Assembly: GCF_016808335.1 (NCBI RefSeq)
Contig: NC_053138.1
Location: 54,776,951 to 54,840,950 of the forward strand
DNA: 64,000 nucleotides
Direction: 5' to 3'
Source: Panicum virgatum
Taxonomy: Eukaryota; Streptophyta; Magnoliopsida; Poales; Poaceae
Shown: in pieces, positions 53,818 to 64,000 of the stretch
Layout: every line of letters starts with the position of its first letter
Position numbering within the stretch: position 1 is the stretch's first letter
Position numbers and translations under genes: made by a program
Notes under the pieces: model-generated
What the model saw: the letters and a program-made list of their open reading frames with translations, nothing else
Databases searched by the model: none
Told to the model about the DNA's origin: nothing

Positions 53818-54660
53818 GTTCGTAGCCTATAAGAGGGGGAGGGGTGAATTAGTTAATTTAAAATCTTAACCTAAGGCTCAAACTAGTTTGCATATAAATT
53901 TAAATTAAAGCAAACTATCTGGATGTGCAATTACTGCTATTTGAAATCCTCATTCCAAAAGAGTTTTGCAACCTATAACCAATCCTAACTGGATCTATAC
54001 TAAAAAAGTAAAGGCACACAAGTTTTAAGAAATAATGCGGAAACGTAAAGAGGCGATGAGAGGAAGCAAACTTTTGACACAATGATGTATCCCGTGGTAT
54101 CGGTAGGCAAATGTCATCTCTAGTCCACATTGTTGAAGCACTAAATTAAGAGTATTGCTTCTCAGCCACCAAATCTTTTCCAGGACACCTTGACATGCCA
54201 CAAAGGCAATGCCACTAAGGCTTACCCAAATTCCCGGTCACCTTGGCCTCATTTTCGAATAAGGAGCTTCTCCACGAAGAATGGTGGTCTCCATGTCCCC
54301 CGCACAAAGTCGTCGACGTCACTCCACACCAAGCCAGAGCATCGAAGACGTGCTAGCGAGCCACCAAGACTTGCGCTCTATATGGAGTAGCCCCCGAGCC
54401 TTAAGTTAAATCGAAGAATTAGGCTGAGAGTCAAATCTATCTTTTCTTCTTATTTTCCATAATTACGAAAAATTTTGCCACAAATGACACATATCCCGCA
54501 GCCCCCGAGCCTTGAATCGAAATCCCAAGAATTGGAATTAAGGATCAAAAGTCGTGGCAATAATTTTATCCTGGTGATACTGCTGTTAAAATGAATCCGG
54601 CGGAGTGTGTCTCTTGAACTTCCATTGTTTAACCGAAATGCCACCAGCACTGGTTATTTA
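53818..54660. other. Degenerate retroelement-like DNA
   Basis: AAGAGGGGGAGGGGTGAATT near 53830 is like the start of Sirevirus-type LTRs. The words AGCCCCCGAGCCTT at 54391 and 54501 are typical of Tat-gypsy non-coding parts. No ends could be fixed, and the small frames are not recognised. Confidence 0.35.
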
Positions 54661-54795
54661 ATCTTGCGGTAACTTTCTAGGGATTACTTCGTTCTTCCTG
54701 GCTGCCGCCTTAGCCTTGCAAAACCAATCTTCTCCATTTTCTTGTTTGCTCGCCTCTTCGGTAGTCCCCAAGTGCATGCGTGAGAAGCGTCTTGT

Positions 54796-54915
54796 GATAT
54801 TTTGAATGGCGCCGAAAAATCGAATTGTGGAGAGAAGAAGGTCGAAAGCCTAAAAGATATTTTGAATGGCGCAGAAAAATCGAATTGTGGAGAGAAGAAG
54901 GTCGAAACCCTAGCG
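54796..54915. repeat. 60-bp tandem duplication
   Basis: Two copies (54796-54855 and 54856-54915), differing at only a few bases, each containing GAAAAATCGAATTGTGGAGA. As 20 codons they keep one plus frame open. The repeat precedes the extra gene of the Tat element. Confidence 0.85.
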
Positions 54916-56450
54916 AGCGGGTGGAAGAAATGCAAGCTTTCTGAGGCTGGAATCTGCTTGCTTGTGTATGATCATCTTCTTCAATCTTGAGCTGTCATTC
55001 AATGGTGCTAAGTTGAAAGCGAAGACTGACCATATGAAGGTACCAATGAAATTGTTCTGTTTAGGTCCTTTGAAGATCGCGGTCTTGCCATCCCTAGTTC
55101 TGATTTCTTCAGGGGTTTTTTGCGCCATTGGAAAATCCAACTTCATCATTTGTCTCTGAATTCTGTTCTTCATCTTTCCATTTTCACCCATCTTTGTGAA
55201 GCATTTCTAGGCATCGAGTTCCATTTCGATCCTTTCCGTTATCTGTTCCATCCGAGCCCCTATCCGAGCAAACGCAAAATTGCGGAAATAGGGGGCGTAG
55301 AAGTTTCACTGCTTCCAGGGAAAGAAAGTGAATACGTTGTCTATCGGCCCACTAATCTGAATGCCGAGTGGAAGAATGCATGGTTTTATGTTGGAAATCA
55401 TCAACCTTCTCTTCCGGAGCGAGTCCCAGGTCCAGCCAGGGTTTGCGACGCGTGGTCAGATGTCGGGCCTAGCGCAGAACAAGTAAAGAAATTGCTTGAG
55501 GATATCTTGGTTCTCAGAGAGTCAGGTGTGACTGGTGGATCAGTCATTTTTTCTTGGATGAAACATCGGATTCAGCTGCTGCAAATACCTAGGATTCTTA
55601 TACCAAGGCTCTACAGACCCAGCCTGTTTCTCTGCTGAGAAACTTGGGGGTTATGAAGCTTTCAAGAGGGTGTGTCGAATGCTGGATGCTGTGGAGCAAA
55701 TCCCATTTTTTCTAAAGGGGTTATTCAATGCGACACATCTTCCCGAAGATGAAGGAGTAAGTACCCGAATTGCCATAATCGAGTAGTTTCTAAGTTGCTT
55801 TCTTTCATGCTAACTTATATTGTATCCTCTGATAGATTGATGTGGCTTTATATTGGAGCATGCCACCGTTACTGAATTCTGGAGGGATTTCCGATCCTTC
55901 ACAATTTTTGTGTGAAGATCGGGATCCAGTCGCAGAGGAATCAGACTCTGGGACTGATGACTACAGGACACTCGCAGCTATTCTAAGAAGAAAGAAAAAT
56001 GCTGCTGATCCATCGGTTGTAGATCCAGGTTCGGTTCCGAATCTGCCAGAAAGTCATCCCACAAAGTCTAGGACCGTTGTGCAGAAACGAAAAGCTTCTG
56101 ATTCGGCCGATGCCAGGTATGATTTAGTGTTTGTTACCATCTTTGAATATTGAGGATATCCTCTGGCAGTTTCCTGTTGTTAGCCATCCAAAGCAGTCCA
56201 AACAAAAAAAATGTTGTTAGTTCACCGTCTGCTTCACACACTCCAAGCCCCCCAGCCCCCCCCCCCCCCAGATTCGCCAATACTGGGTGTGGTGGCTACA
56301 AAGTCGAGTGATTAACCGCAGCAAGCAAGTGAACCTTCTGTTTTTGCCAGCCAGAAATCAAACTTCAGGCAGTACATGCCCACAACAGGCAAAAGGAACA
56401 GGTCTTCAAATAACGGGATTGTCAACATTGCCCGCTTCTATGCAAGCAAG

Positions 56451-58042
56451 TGTTGGGTATTTTAACGATACGAATAAATCCACAAGCATACGAATACTAT
56501 TGTAACTTTCACCCGTGAGTATTCAAGGGTATTGTATCCACAGGGAACGTGCTAACTTCTTACTAAGTCAGTCCAAGGACACACCAAGATATGTGGCGAG
56601 GATAGAGATGATTCCTGAAGTAGTACTAAGGATGAGTTAAAGTCGATGTCTCGGGCTAGATACTAGCTTCGGGCACCGGCTTACCCCTAAAATGGTCACG
56701 AGACTCCGGTCAACGGCACTACGCTATATCCGAACGTGGAGGGCTACTAAGGACCAACAGTGCTGTCACCACCTGTGGACTACCTCACAGACCATGGGAT
56801 ATAAGGCAAACGAAGGTAACACTTAGCCTAGATACCACGTCTATGCCTAACTACGTTTGGTACCCCGTAGCAAACTACGACACTCTGTATAAAATAGAGT
56901 GACGAACCCGCGAGTAAGAGAACTGATTGTCAAACCCGAGCCCACGGGACTGTGCACATCGCATAGATCTGAGTAAAAGAAGGAAGTGGACTCCTGCTAG
57001 GACTCGTCTGTAATTCTACTAGGACTCTACTTGGTAATCCTCCTAGGACTCCTACTTGTAAATCGACTAGTATCCCACACCCTGGACTATATAAAGGAGG
57101 GCGGGTACCTAGGTCGGCAGAGAGGGGCTCAACAGAGCCAAACACACCAGCACAGGGCACAACATACCAAACTACCACACAGGACATAGGGTATTACACT
57201 ATTCTAGCAGCCCGAACTTATCTAAATTTGTGCCTTGTGTCCTTGCGTTTACATTCGAGTTCCAGATCCGGCGATCTGTCCCCAAACAATCTCCTACTTG
57301 GGGCAACCCTAGGTAGGCCGACGGTAAAAACACCGACACTGATCTCACTCAAAGATAAGTTCTATGCAAGAACAGGAAATCACAAATATGTAACTTACTT
57401 TACTCCAAAAGAAGCCGGTATCTGTATAGGTACAAGCTTGGAGATGAACACCGACAGGCCCAGTGCTTCCCCGAACTACTCCGCACTAGCGAATTAGCGC
57501 ATCGCCCTTTCAATGTGGCACTACTCTAATCTCTTGGATAGTGTGTGTGAAATGAGGGGGTGAGGGAGGCCCCTTTTATAGCCCAAAGAGGTCGGTTCCC
57601 ACCATATGCACATATGGAAGGTATTAAGGTTGAGTAGGCGCTACTCCACATCGAAATGCATCTGGACGGAAGCCCGTCTGGGTTTGGGCGACCTAGGGGG
57701 TAGGCCGGCCCCAGATGTCACACCCCCAAGCCCTCCTTCCTCTAGCTGACTGACAGGTGGGTCCTAATCTTATCACATGGGTGCATGTGCCTTGGCGTGC
57801 CCGTTTCCTATGGTCTGTGAGCCCTTCTTGTAAGTGTAACGCAGGGCTGGAACATCTGTACATTTCTTCTGCGTTCACTTGTGTTTTCCTTTGTATTTCA
57901 GTTGTGGGTGCCTGCAGATCACAATTCACCAAAACTCGTAGAACTTGATTAGATATAAGCCCTACAACTAAGTTTGGTGATGAAATGTTATGAAAAGTTG
58001 CAGGAGTTGATGGTAGATTTTATGACTTAAGGGCCATCAACA
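56451..58042. mobile_element. Solo LTR, 1.6 kb, inserted in the Tat extra gene
   Basis: Starts TGTTGGGTATTTTAAC and ends GGGCCATCAACA, flanked by a perfect 5-bp duplication GCAAG (56446-56450 and 58043-58047). There is no internal coding region or partner LTR, so it is a solo LTR left by recombination. It contains the second solo LTR. Frames such as 57228-57497 are incidental. Confidence 0.88.
56928..57338. mobile_element. Solo LTR, 411 bp, nested in the larger solo LTR
   Basis: Starts TGTCAAACCC and ends AAACACCGACA, with a perfect duplication CTGAT (56923-56927 and 57339-57343). It has a TATA box (ACTATATAAAGGAGG near 57086) and resembles a common grass LTR family by its CTAGGACTC repeats. 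Confidence 0.9.
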
Positions 58043-58869
58043 GCAAGTTTAACTGCAGACTTGATTGATGATTGATGATCCATTATTGATTCTAGAGAAG
58101 TTGAAGGTCTTGCGGGATAGCTTGAAATCTTGCTATAAATTACCACGGTATGATAACTTGTCAAGTGCTTTTGTCTTTGTCAAAAGAATTTGTGTTCTTG
58201 TTTTTTGACTATCTCATCTTTTTATCAGGGAATGGCAAATCGTTCATATATCAAGTCCCAGAAGCTGAGGGCTGCTATTGATGCTAGCAAGATTCTGGAA
58301 GATAAAGATCTCCATCTTCGTGAGCAAACAGATAAGTATCTTGAAGCCCGGAATGAGCTGTACAAGCTGCAACATGAAAGCACTTTACAAATCTGGCTCC
58401 TGAAAAAGGATGTTGAGAATCTAGAGAGGGACTAAAAAGAACTCAAGGTAACTCCCCTCTTTACTCTATGTTGAGTTGTGTTTTAACCCAAGATCTCTAG
58501 TGTCTTCTTTTCTCTGTAGATGAAATTGAGAGCTTGAAGGAACAGCTTGTCGAATATACAGAGCTGAAAGCTGCTGTGCAAACACTGGTAGATATGGTGG
58601 ATCCACCTGAAGAAGGAACTAAGATTACCAAGACTTTGGTGGAGCGACTTCAAGAAGCTCCCCAGAAGATTGTCGGGTACCTTGCGGATAACACCAATCT
58701 ATATGTTGCGCATGTTTTGGGGCTTTTCAAATCATACTGTCGTGAGTCAAATTTGGTCCCTCCTGGGGAAGGCATGGCAGTGGAGTGTTCTGAAGAGAAC
58801 ATCACCAAATTTTGAGAAGAAGCCAAGCCCATTGCCGAGAAGATAGTTCAGAGTTTAGAGCAAGAGTAA

Positions 58870-59818
58870 GAAAGTTATATTCTTATTCTTAGACTCTGAT
58901 TGTATGTATGTGGTCTGTATATATACTTAATTGCACTTATGATGTGTATGGAGTACGTGTTTTCAGTATCTACAATCGTGGGTCTTTGAGTTATGACATC
59001 GTGTGTCAAAATCGATCCGTGCAGGATCACTCCTGTGATACCCGATTCTCCTTCCATTCCTTTCAAAGGATGGAAATGCCTAGGGACAAAGTGGATCTCA
59101 TAGGATCAAGTAGGCGTATGAGCCTAGTTCTACTCGATTACACCTTGCCTTTGACTCCGTGATGTCGAGAAAGTTTGGCAGTAGGTCTCATTATAGAGAC
59201 GGATAGGATCCCTCGCGATCGTATAGGTGCGGTGACCCATAACTACTCAATTTCACTTGTGCATTTGACTCTGCGGGCAAAGAAAGGTTGAGCTACCGAG
59301 TAAGAAATCCTATAAGGATATAAGGAGATCCATTAGGATCAAGCCGGCGTGGTGACCTAAGACTACTCGATTCTCTTACCTTTCCTTTGAAAGGTTGGGA
59401 AATCAATGTAGCAAGTTCCAGTTAGGGAGGTGAAAAGACCCCTTGAGGTCGTGTAGGCATGAGAGCCCAAAACTACTCAATAAACCCATGCCTTTGACTC
59501 TGCGACACAGATAAAGGTTGGCACTCGATGTAGTTACTTATACGCAATGTATAATTGCGAGTTGTGTCCAAAGGATTGTATGCATTGAGATAATTTCTTT
59601 CGGGTCCTTGGAAGAAGAGGGTAGTCGTCTTGATCCCAAACTTTTATTGGAGGATATGCTGACAGATTATATCGATAATCCCTTTAAGGGTAAAAGCAGC
59701 GTAGATGCTCAATATTCCATGAGTTTGGTACATCCTGCCCTTCTGAGTCTACTAGCCGATACGATTCTGGTCTTGTAACTTTAGTGACGATGAAAGGACC
59801 TTCGTTCCCACCTAGACT
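58870..59818. repeat. Non-coding region of Tat element with imperfect ~112-bp repeats
   Basis: The phrase ACTACTCGATT/ACTACTCAATT recurs at about 59130, 59240, 59355 and 59472, each followed by CTTTGACTC(C/T)G- or CCTTTGAAAGG-like text and AAAGGTTG. Four diverged copies at roughly 110-bp spacing form an old array between the two converging coding regions. No gene was recognised. Confidence 0.6.
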
Positions 59819-61790
59819 TTAATCTGTGTAGTCCTGTTTCATCTTGTATGCAGCGCAGAACCATATCACCGACGTTGAATGATTTTCTTTGAATGTTGCG
59901 ATCATGATAGCATCTAGCTCCTTGTGTTGCATCTGACTTCTTCCATAGTCTAACTCAAGCTGTCGAGCTTCGTCTGCCTCTCCTTCTTGATATGTTTCCA
60001 CTCTTGGGAACTTCCACATAATATCTGTAGGGAGTATAGCTTCTGAGCCATAGACGAGAAAGAAGGGAGTCTGGCCTGTTGCTTTACTAGGCTGAGTACG
60101 CAGCCCCCAGATGACATGAGGGAGCTCATAAATCCATTTGTCTCCTTTCTTTGTGTTCTCATAATAAACTCTTTTCTTGAGTCCATCGAGAATCAAGCCA
60201 TTGATGCGCTCAACCTGGCCATTGGCACGCGGGTGAGCTACTGATACAAACTTGATGTTGATGCAGGCGTTCTCGCAAAACTCCCATAACGATCCAGAGG
60301 TGAAGTTTGAGCCCAAGTCTATGATGATGGTATGAGGAAAGCCAAATTGATGTAAGATATCGCTGATGAAATTGACAACTCTATCTGACGAGATCTTAGT
60401 GATTGGCTTGAACTCGATCAACTTTGTAAACTTGTCGACTGCCACCAAGATGTGGGTGAACCCTCCTAGTGCTATTGTTAAGGGCCCAATCATGTCTTGG
60501 CTCCAACAGGAGAAGGGTCGGGATGGAGGGATCGTGATCAGGTCATGAGCTGGAACGTGTGCTTGCTTGCCGAAGAATTGACATCCTTTGCATCGGCGAA
60601 CGAGGTCTTCAATGTCTGTTAAAGCTGTTGGCCAGAAAAAACCTGATCTGCATGCTTTGACAACCAAAGTTCTTTGGTGGAGACACATTTCATGAGGATG
60701 CCAGAGGCCGAACGTCTGTATAGGTTATCACCAACCACAGCATAGCCCTTGCAGCATCGGACAATACGTGCTGCCTCAGTACCAGGGGCTTCAATGCCTG
60801 GTGGTAGTTTGAACTCTTTGATGAAGTCGATAAAGGGAATTCGCTAGTGTTCTTCAATCATCATAACCTCCTGGCTCGTTGGGGCAGTAGCTTAGTCAGT
60901 GGATACTTGTCCTAGTATAAAAACAGACAGGTGGTGTAACTCGTGGACGAATATGCCTGGCGCTACATTGGCGCGTTCGCACCCAAATTTTGAAAGGATA
61001 TCAGCTCCCACGTTGTTGTCGTGAATGATGTGGTGGATCTCCAATCCTGAGAACTTGTTTTCAAGTTTGTAGATCTCTGCAATTATGTATCCATGGTCTC
61101 CTTGTTGATGTCTCATTCTTTATTCACTTGTACGACTAACAAGGAGTTGCCATAAACAAATAGTTGTTTGATGCCGAGGGATATTGCCAGGCGGAGCCCG
61201 TACAGTAGTGCCTCATATTCTACTTCATTGTTGGAGACTTCGAACAATGTTTGGAACACATACTTGAGTTGTTCTCCTTTTGGCGATATAATAAAGAGTA
61301 CCCCTACACCGCCACCTTCGAGTTTGAGGGAACCGTCGAAGTACATTACCCAGTGCTCTGGCCGGTTGGCAGGTGCGGGGATTTGGTTTTCACGCCATTC
61401 TGCTAAGAAATCAACTAGACCTTGTGATTTGATGGCAGTTCTTGGCTGGAATCTAAATTCAAAAGCCCCCAGTTCTACCGCCCACTTGGATATGCGTCCG
61501 GTGGCGTCCCGATTGTGAAGTATATCCACCAATGGGAAGTTGGTAACAATTGTGACCTTGTACTCATTAAAGTAGTGGCGGAGTTTTCTGGATGTGATGA
61601 GGATCGCATATAGTAGTTTCTGAATTGAAGGGTATCAGACCTTTGATTCAGAAAGTACTTTGCTGATGAAGTAGAGTGACCTTTGAACTTCATAGGCATG
61701 GCCCTCTTCTGGTCGTTCGACCACAATAGTTGTGCGGACGACATGGGTGGTTGCCGCAATGTAGAGCAACAAGTTCTCGCACATGTGAGG
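59819..61790 (-). pseudogene. pol: Tat-lineage gypsy pol remnant (RT/RNase H end, second RNase H, integrase)
   Basis: Reading leftward: an RT-RNase H remnant (LLLYIAATTHVV, YFISKVLSESKV, ~61775-61640) with a TGA right after SKV; a further RNase H-like domain (MYFDGSLKLEGGGVG, NNEVEYEALLYGL; 61532-61113), typical of the Tat lineage; a broken linker (61116-60892); and an integrase (60688-59819, 289 residues) with CKGC zinc Cys, SQDMIGPL (first Asp), IIIDLGSNFTSG (second Asp, where DNG is usual) and NGQVERIN (Glu). Protease and most of the RT are absent: homology stops near 61790, where foreign LTR-like sequence begins. Several stops show it is inactive. Confidence 0.85.
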
Positions 61791-61945
61791 GGATGAGGAG
61801 ACTCCTCCTTTGTGGACACCAGAGTAACAAGTTCTCAACACTTGATGTGGAGCGGTGGCGACGACTTTGTGAGGGGATGAGGAGACCCCTCTTTCGTGGG
61901 AAGCTCCGTAGTGAAGGCGGCATCAAGGTGAACAAGGAACTTGGC
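61760..61945. repeat. Tandem duplication of about 86 bp
   Basis: GAGGGGATGAGGAGAC(T/C)CC occurs at about 61787 and 61872, and AACAAGTTCTC at about 61769 and 61829, with diverged text between. The duplication sits at the point where Tat pol homology ends. Confidence 0.5.
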
Positions 61946-63505
61946 GTATAGCCTTAGTGTACTAGCCTTTGTGGGAAGTCAAGGGGTGTCCCAGAAGAGA
62001 TTTAGTGACCGTGAAGCAATACTTTTAGTGAGTGCTTCAACAACATGGACTAGTAGTGGCTTAGTGCCTCTACCCATATATACCATAGGATAAATTATCG
62101 TGTCAAGAGTTTGCCTCCCCTCTTCCTCCTTTAGCATTTCATACTCTTAACTTGTGTGTCTTTACTTTTTATTAGTGTTGTATCTTATTAGGATTGACTC
62201 TAGGTTGCAAACCCAAACTTAATTTGGTATGAGAGTTTTGTTGACTCTCGGTAACGACCAATTCTAAGCGTCAACTTGATTAGAAAATTATGAGAGTTTG
62301 CATTTCTTATATGCATTATTTTCCAAATAAATCCCAAAACACACTTTACCCCTAGAACCAATGCAAGATGTGTTTTTGAGCTAAAATGCAGGTTACAAGC
62401 ACACTTTGATCCGGGATAAAATCATCGACAAATCAGAGCGCAGTTATCAGGCTCAAATGGACCAAAGGAGGTCCAATTACCCAAGCAAATCCACTCAAGA
62501 CAAGGCCTAGCACATGGAATTAGGACAAGGCGTGTCAAAACAGCCCACCAGAGGAAGTTGGGGGGCGGTTGGCGCCACTGGGCCGCCGGCCGACCACCCT
62601 GGTCGGCCGAGCAAGCCTGTGGGCCCCACCGCCTCAACTTTGCCACGTGGTTGCTCCTCACTGGCTCCTAAAGTCGGTTATGCAAGGATCAGCTGCTGCT
62701 CGGCCGTGGCTTCCTCCTATAAATATGAGGGGAGCGGTGAGATTAAGGACACACACCTCAAGTGAAGCTCAACTCACTCTCTTGCTTTAGCTCTATAGGA
62801 TTAGTGGAGTTTAGGTGAAGTCTAGTAGTCATCGAGGTCCCGGAGTTACTCAGGAGTTCTAGTATCAGTTCCTCTCTAGTTCTCTTGTGTAATTCTCAGT
62901 CGTTTGTAATAGATTTAAACTATGCTTACCGATATCTGCATGATTTATATTCTGAGTTATCAGATATATATTTCATGATTTGATTGCGTTATCGCCCCGT
63001 GCTTGCGATGGCTAATATATTAGCTTTAGAACTCTGAAAACTACTCCATTATTTGTATGTTTGCTCTAGTATGATGTTTGTCCATCCGGAGGGTGGGGGT
63101 TCCGCGCGGGATACTAGAGTATTGCTTCCTAATGTAGATGTGGTGTCTAGACTAGTTAAGTGTTGATGGAGGTTGCCCTTTCCCATATTTTGTAGAGGTA
63201 GCCGACAGGTGGTGGTGACAGCCCTATCGTTCGGATTGGGGGTAGGAGGTGCATAAAGCCGTATGATTTGGTCGGGCTCTTCCCGTCAAGCTAGTAGTGG
63301 TCTCCCTCTTGTACCAGTTTAATCTTTTGTTGATTTAACCATAAGATAGTATAGATATAGCTAGTCTAGTACCTTTGACTCGAGCTGCTAACTTGTTTGT
63401 TTCTCCGTGCCTATAGAATATATAGAGTTGAGTGTAAACTTGTGTGTGTCATGCTACCTCCTATCATGTTATTTATCTTACCACTGTTTACGCAATTGAA
63501 TATCC
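61946..63505. other. LTR-like DNA, boundaries unresolved
   Basis: Text near 62010-62230 (TTGTGTGTCTTTACTT..., AGGATTGACTCTAGGTTGCA) resembles copia LTR 3' parts. From about 62270 a different sequence has a TATA box (CCTATAAATATG, 62716-62727), a leader and LTR-like composition. I found no TG...CA pair with target duplications. Open frames at 62422-62790 lie in the GC-rich promoter-like part and look incidental. Confidence 0.4.
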
Positions 63506-63635
63506 TAGACTTAGAACTAGGTAACCGTGCCGGATGGATTTCATGGTGACGAAACTCTCCTCACATCTCATGAAATTTTATCTTTCTCTCTTCTTGACAT
63601 GTCAGTAAAATTAATTATATTTAATGTTATGAAAC
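63506..63635. mobile_element. Truncated Tourist-like MITE
   Basis: Aligns with the interior of the MITE at 48141-48336 (shared TTTCATGGTGA, GAAACTCTCCTCACAT, TTTATCTTTCTCTC, ACATGTCAG) but lacks the left terminal repeat. On the right it is cut by the LTR at 63636. Confidence 0.7.
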
Positions 63636-63956
63636 TGTTAGAAGCGACGGCGAACAAAACGATGAAAAATAGAAAGATCAAACCGCAGAAAGACACGAAG
63701 ATTTAACGTGGAAAACCCCTCCAATGCGAAGGGTAAAAACCACGGGCGCCAGCCAGCAAGAACTTCACTATATCGGGTGTTTGTGTACAACGCCTAGCGG
63801 CGGCTTACAAGAGGAATAATAGGATTGATATACTCCGGTGAAGCCTATGGGTTAGATATATAGGAGAGTCACGTGGTCTCCTCAACTTCTACTAGCAATG
63901 TGGGATTAAAAGTTTGCACCACATGGGCCTTAATGGGCCAAGCCCAAATTCCAACA
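63636..63956 (-). repeat. 3' LTR of an LTR retrotransposon running off the right edge
   Basis: Minus strand: TGTTGGAATT at 63956 to CTTCTAACA at 63636 (321 bp), preceded on the minus strand by the polypurine tract GATGGGAGAG (63957-63966). A polypurine tract on the right side means the element body lies beyond the window. The expected target duplication copy would be GAAAC (63631-63635), inside the MITE. The partner LTR is not visible. Confidence 0.75.
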
Positions 63957-64000
63957 CTCTCCCATCAGAATTTGGATCACAATATAACATACTCCACCTT

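Larger units (their letters stand above)
55088..58869 (+). pseudogene. Extra gene of the Tat gypsy element (putative gypsy-type transposon domain), multi-exon, broken
   Basis: On the strand opposite to the pol at 59.8-61.8 kb. Exon ~55088-55756 has the domain seen in grass 'putative gypsy type transposon' proteins (PF04195-like): SVLHLSIFTHLCEAFLGIE, EYVVYRP..., NAWFYVGNHQPSLPE, though a stop at 55636-55638 and frame changes break it. Donor GGA/GTAAGT and acceptor GATAG/A define an intron at 55757-55835. The next exon, 55836-56116, ends at CAG/GTATGA. Later exons: 58229-58447 (coiled coil starting MANRSYIKSQKLRAA, with an in-frame TAA near its end) and 58520-58869 (starting after TGTAG, stop at 58813-58815 and final stop at 58867-58869). 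A solo LTR (56451-58042) interrupts the middle. Such additional ORFs are known in Tat elements; their role is unknown. Confidence 0.65.

Overview
The window is plant nuclear DNA from a grass (Poaceae). A panicoid is likely but not proven. The evidence is grass-type Ty1/copia and Ty3/gypsy retroelements with readable polyproteins, several grass MITE families (hAT, Tourist, Stowaway, CACTA), GC-rich island-like stretches in AT-rich DNA, and a monocot-style CC-NB-ARC-LRR (NLR) immune receptor gene. I see no prokaryotic features, rRNA, tRNA or CRISPR array.

Layout. 1-8.9 kb: a GC-rich island with a 34-bp tandem repeat, four small hAT-type elements with readable 8-bp target duplications, an LTR-like remnant, a small secreted-peptide gene with an IDA/PIP-like motif (5970-6263), a frameshifted cysteine-protease fragment and a Tourist-type MITE. 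8,877-38,968: a three-level nest of retrotransposons, every level bounded by perfect target-site duplications. The outermost is a decayed minus-strand copia element (TSD TTCTC). Its leader holds a plus-strand gypsy chromovirus-like element (15,151-38,456, TSD GCCGC). The 5' LTR of that gypsy holds a minus-strand Sirevirus-type copia (16,518-28,252, TSD ATACT). LTR divergence counted by eye falls from outer to inner (about 6%, 1.6%, 1%), as the nesting order requires. 39-45 kb: mostly non-coding DNA with a GC-rich island, a duplicated segment and a 57-bp tandem repeat. 45,482-52,121 (minus): the NLR gene, two exons joined by a 3.7-kb intron packed with a Tourist MITE, a hAT MITE, an LTR-like stretch and a CACTA element. 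52.5-53.1 kb: a MITE inside a Stowaway-like MITE. 54.4-61.8 kb: a decayed Tat-lineage gypsy element with pol on the minus strand and an intron-bearing extra gene on the opposite strand; that gene is interrupted by a solo LTR that itself contains another solo LTR. 61.8-64 kb: further LTR-like DNA and, at the right edge, the 3' LTR of a minus-strand LTR element that leaves the window.

Only two host genes are well supported: the small secreted peptide gene and the NLR. The longest open reading frames belong to the Sirevirus (gag, pol, and an Athila-like third ORF), which looks the youngest and most intact. The gypsy gag-pol is a single frame broken by three stops. The most unusual signal is a set of short CCGGA-N3-TCCGG palindromes, repeated in clusters across the Sirevirus, in its LTRs next to the TATA box, in its spacers, and in frame inside its pol gene.
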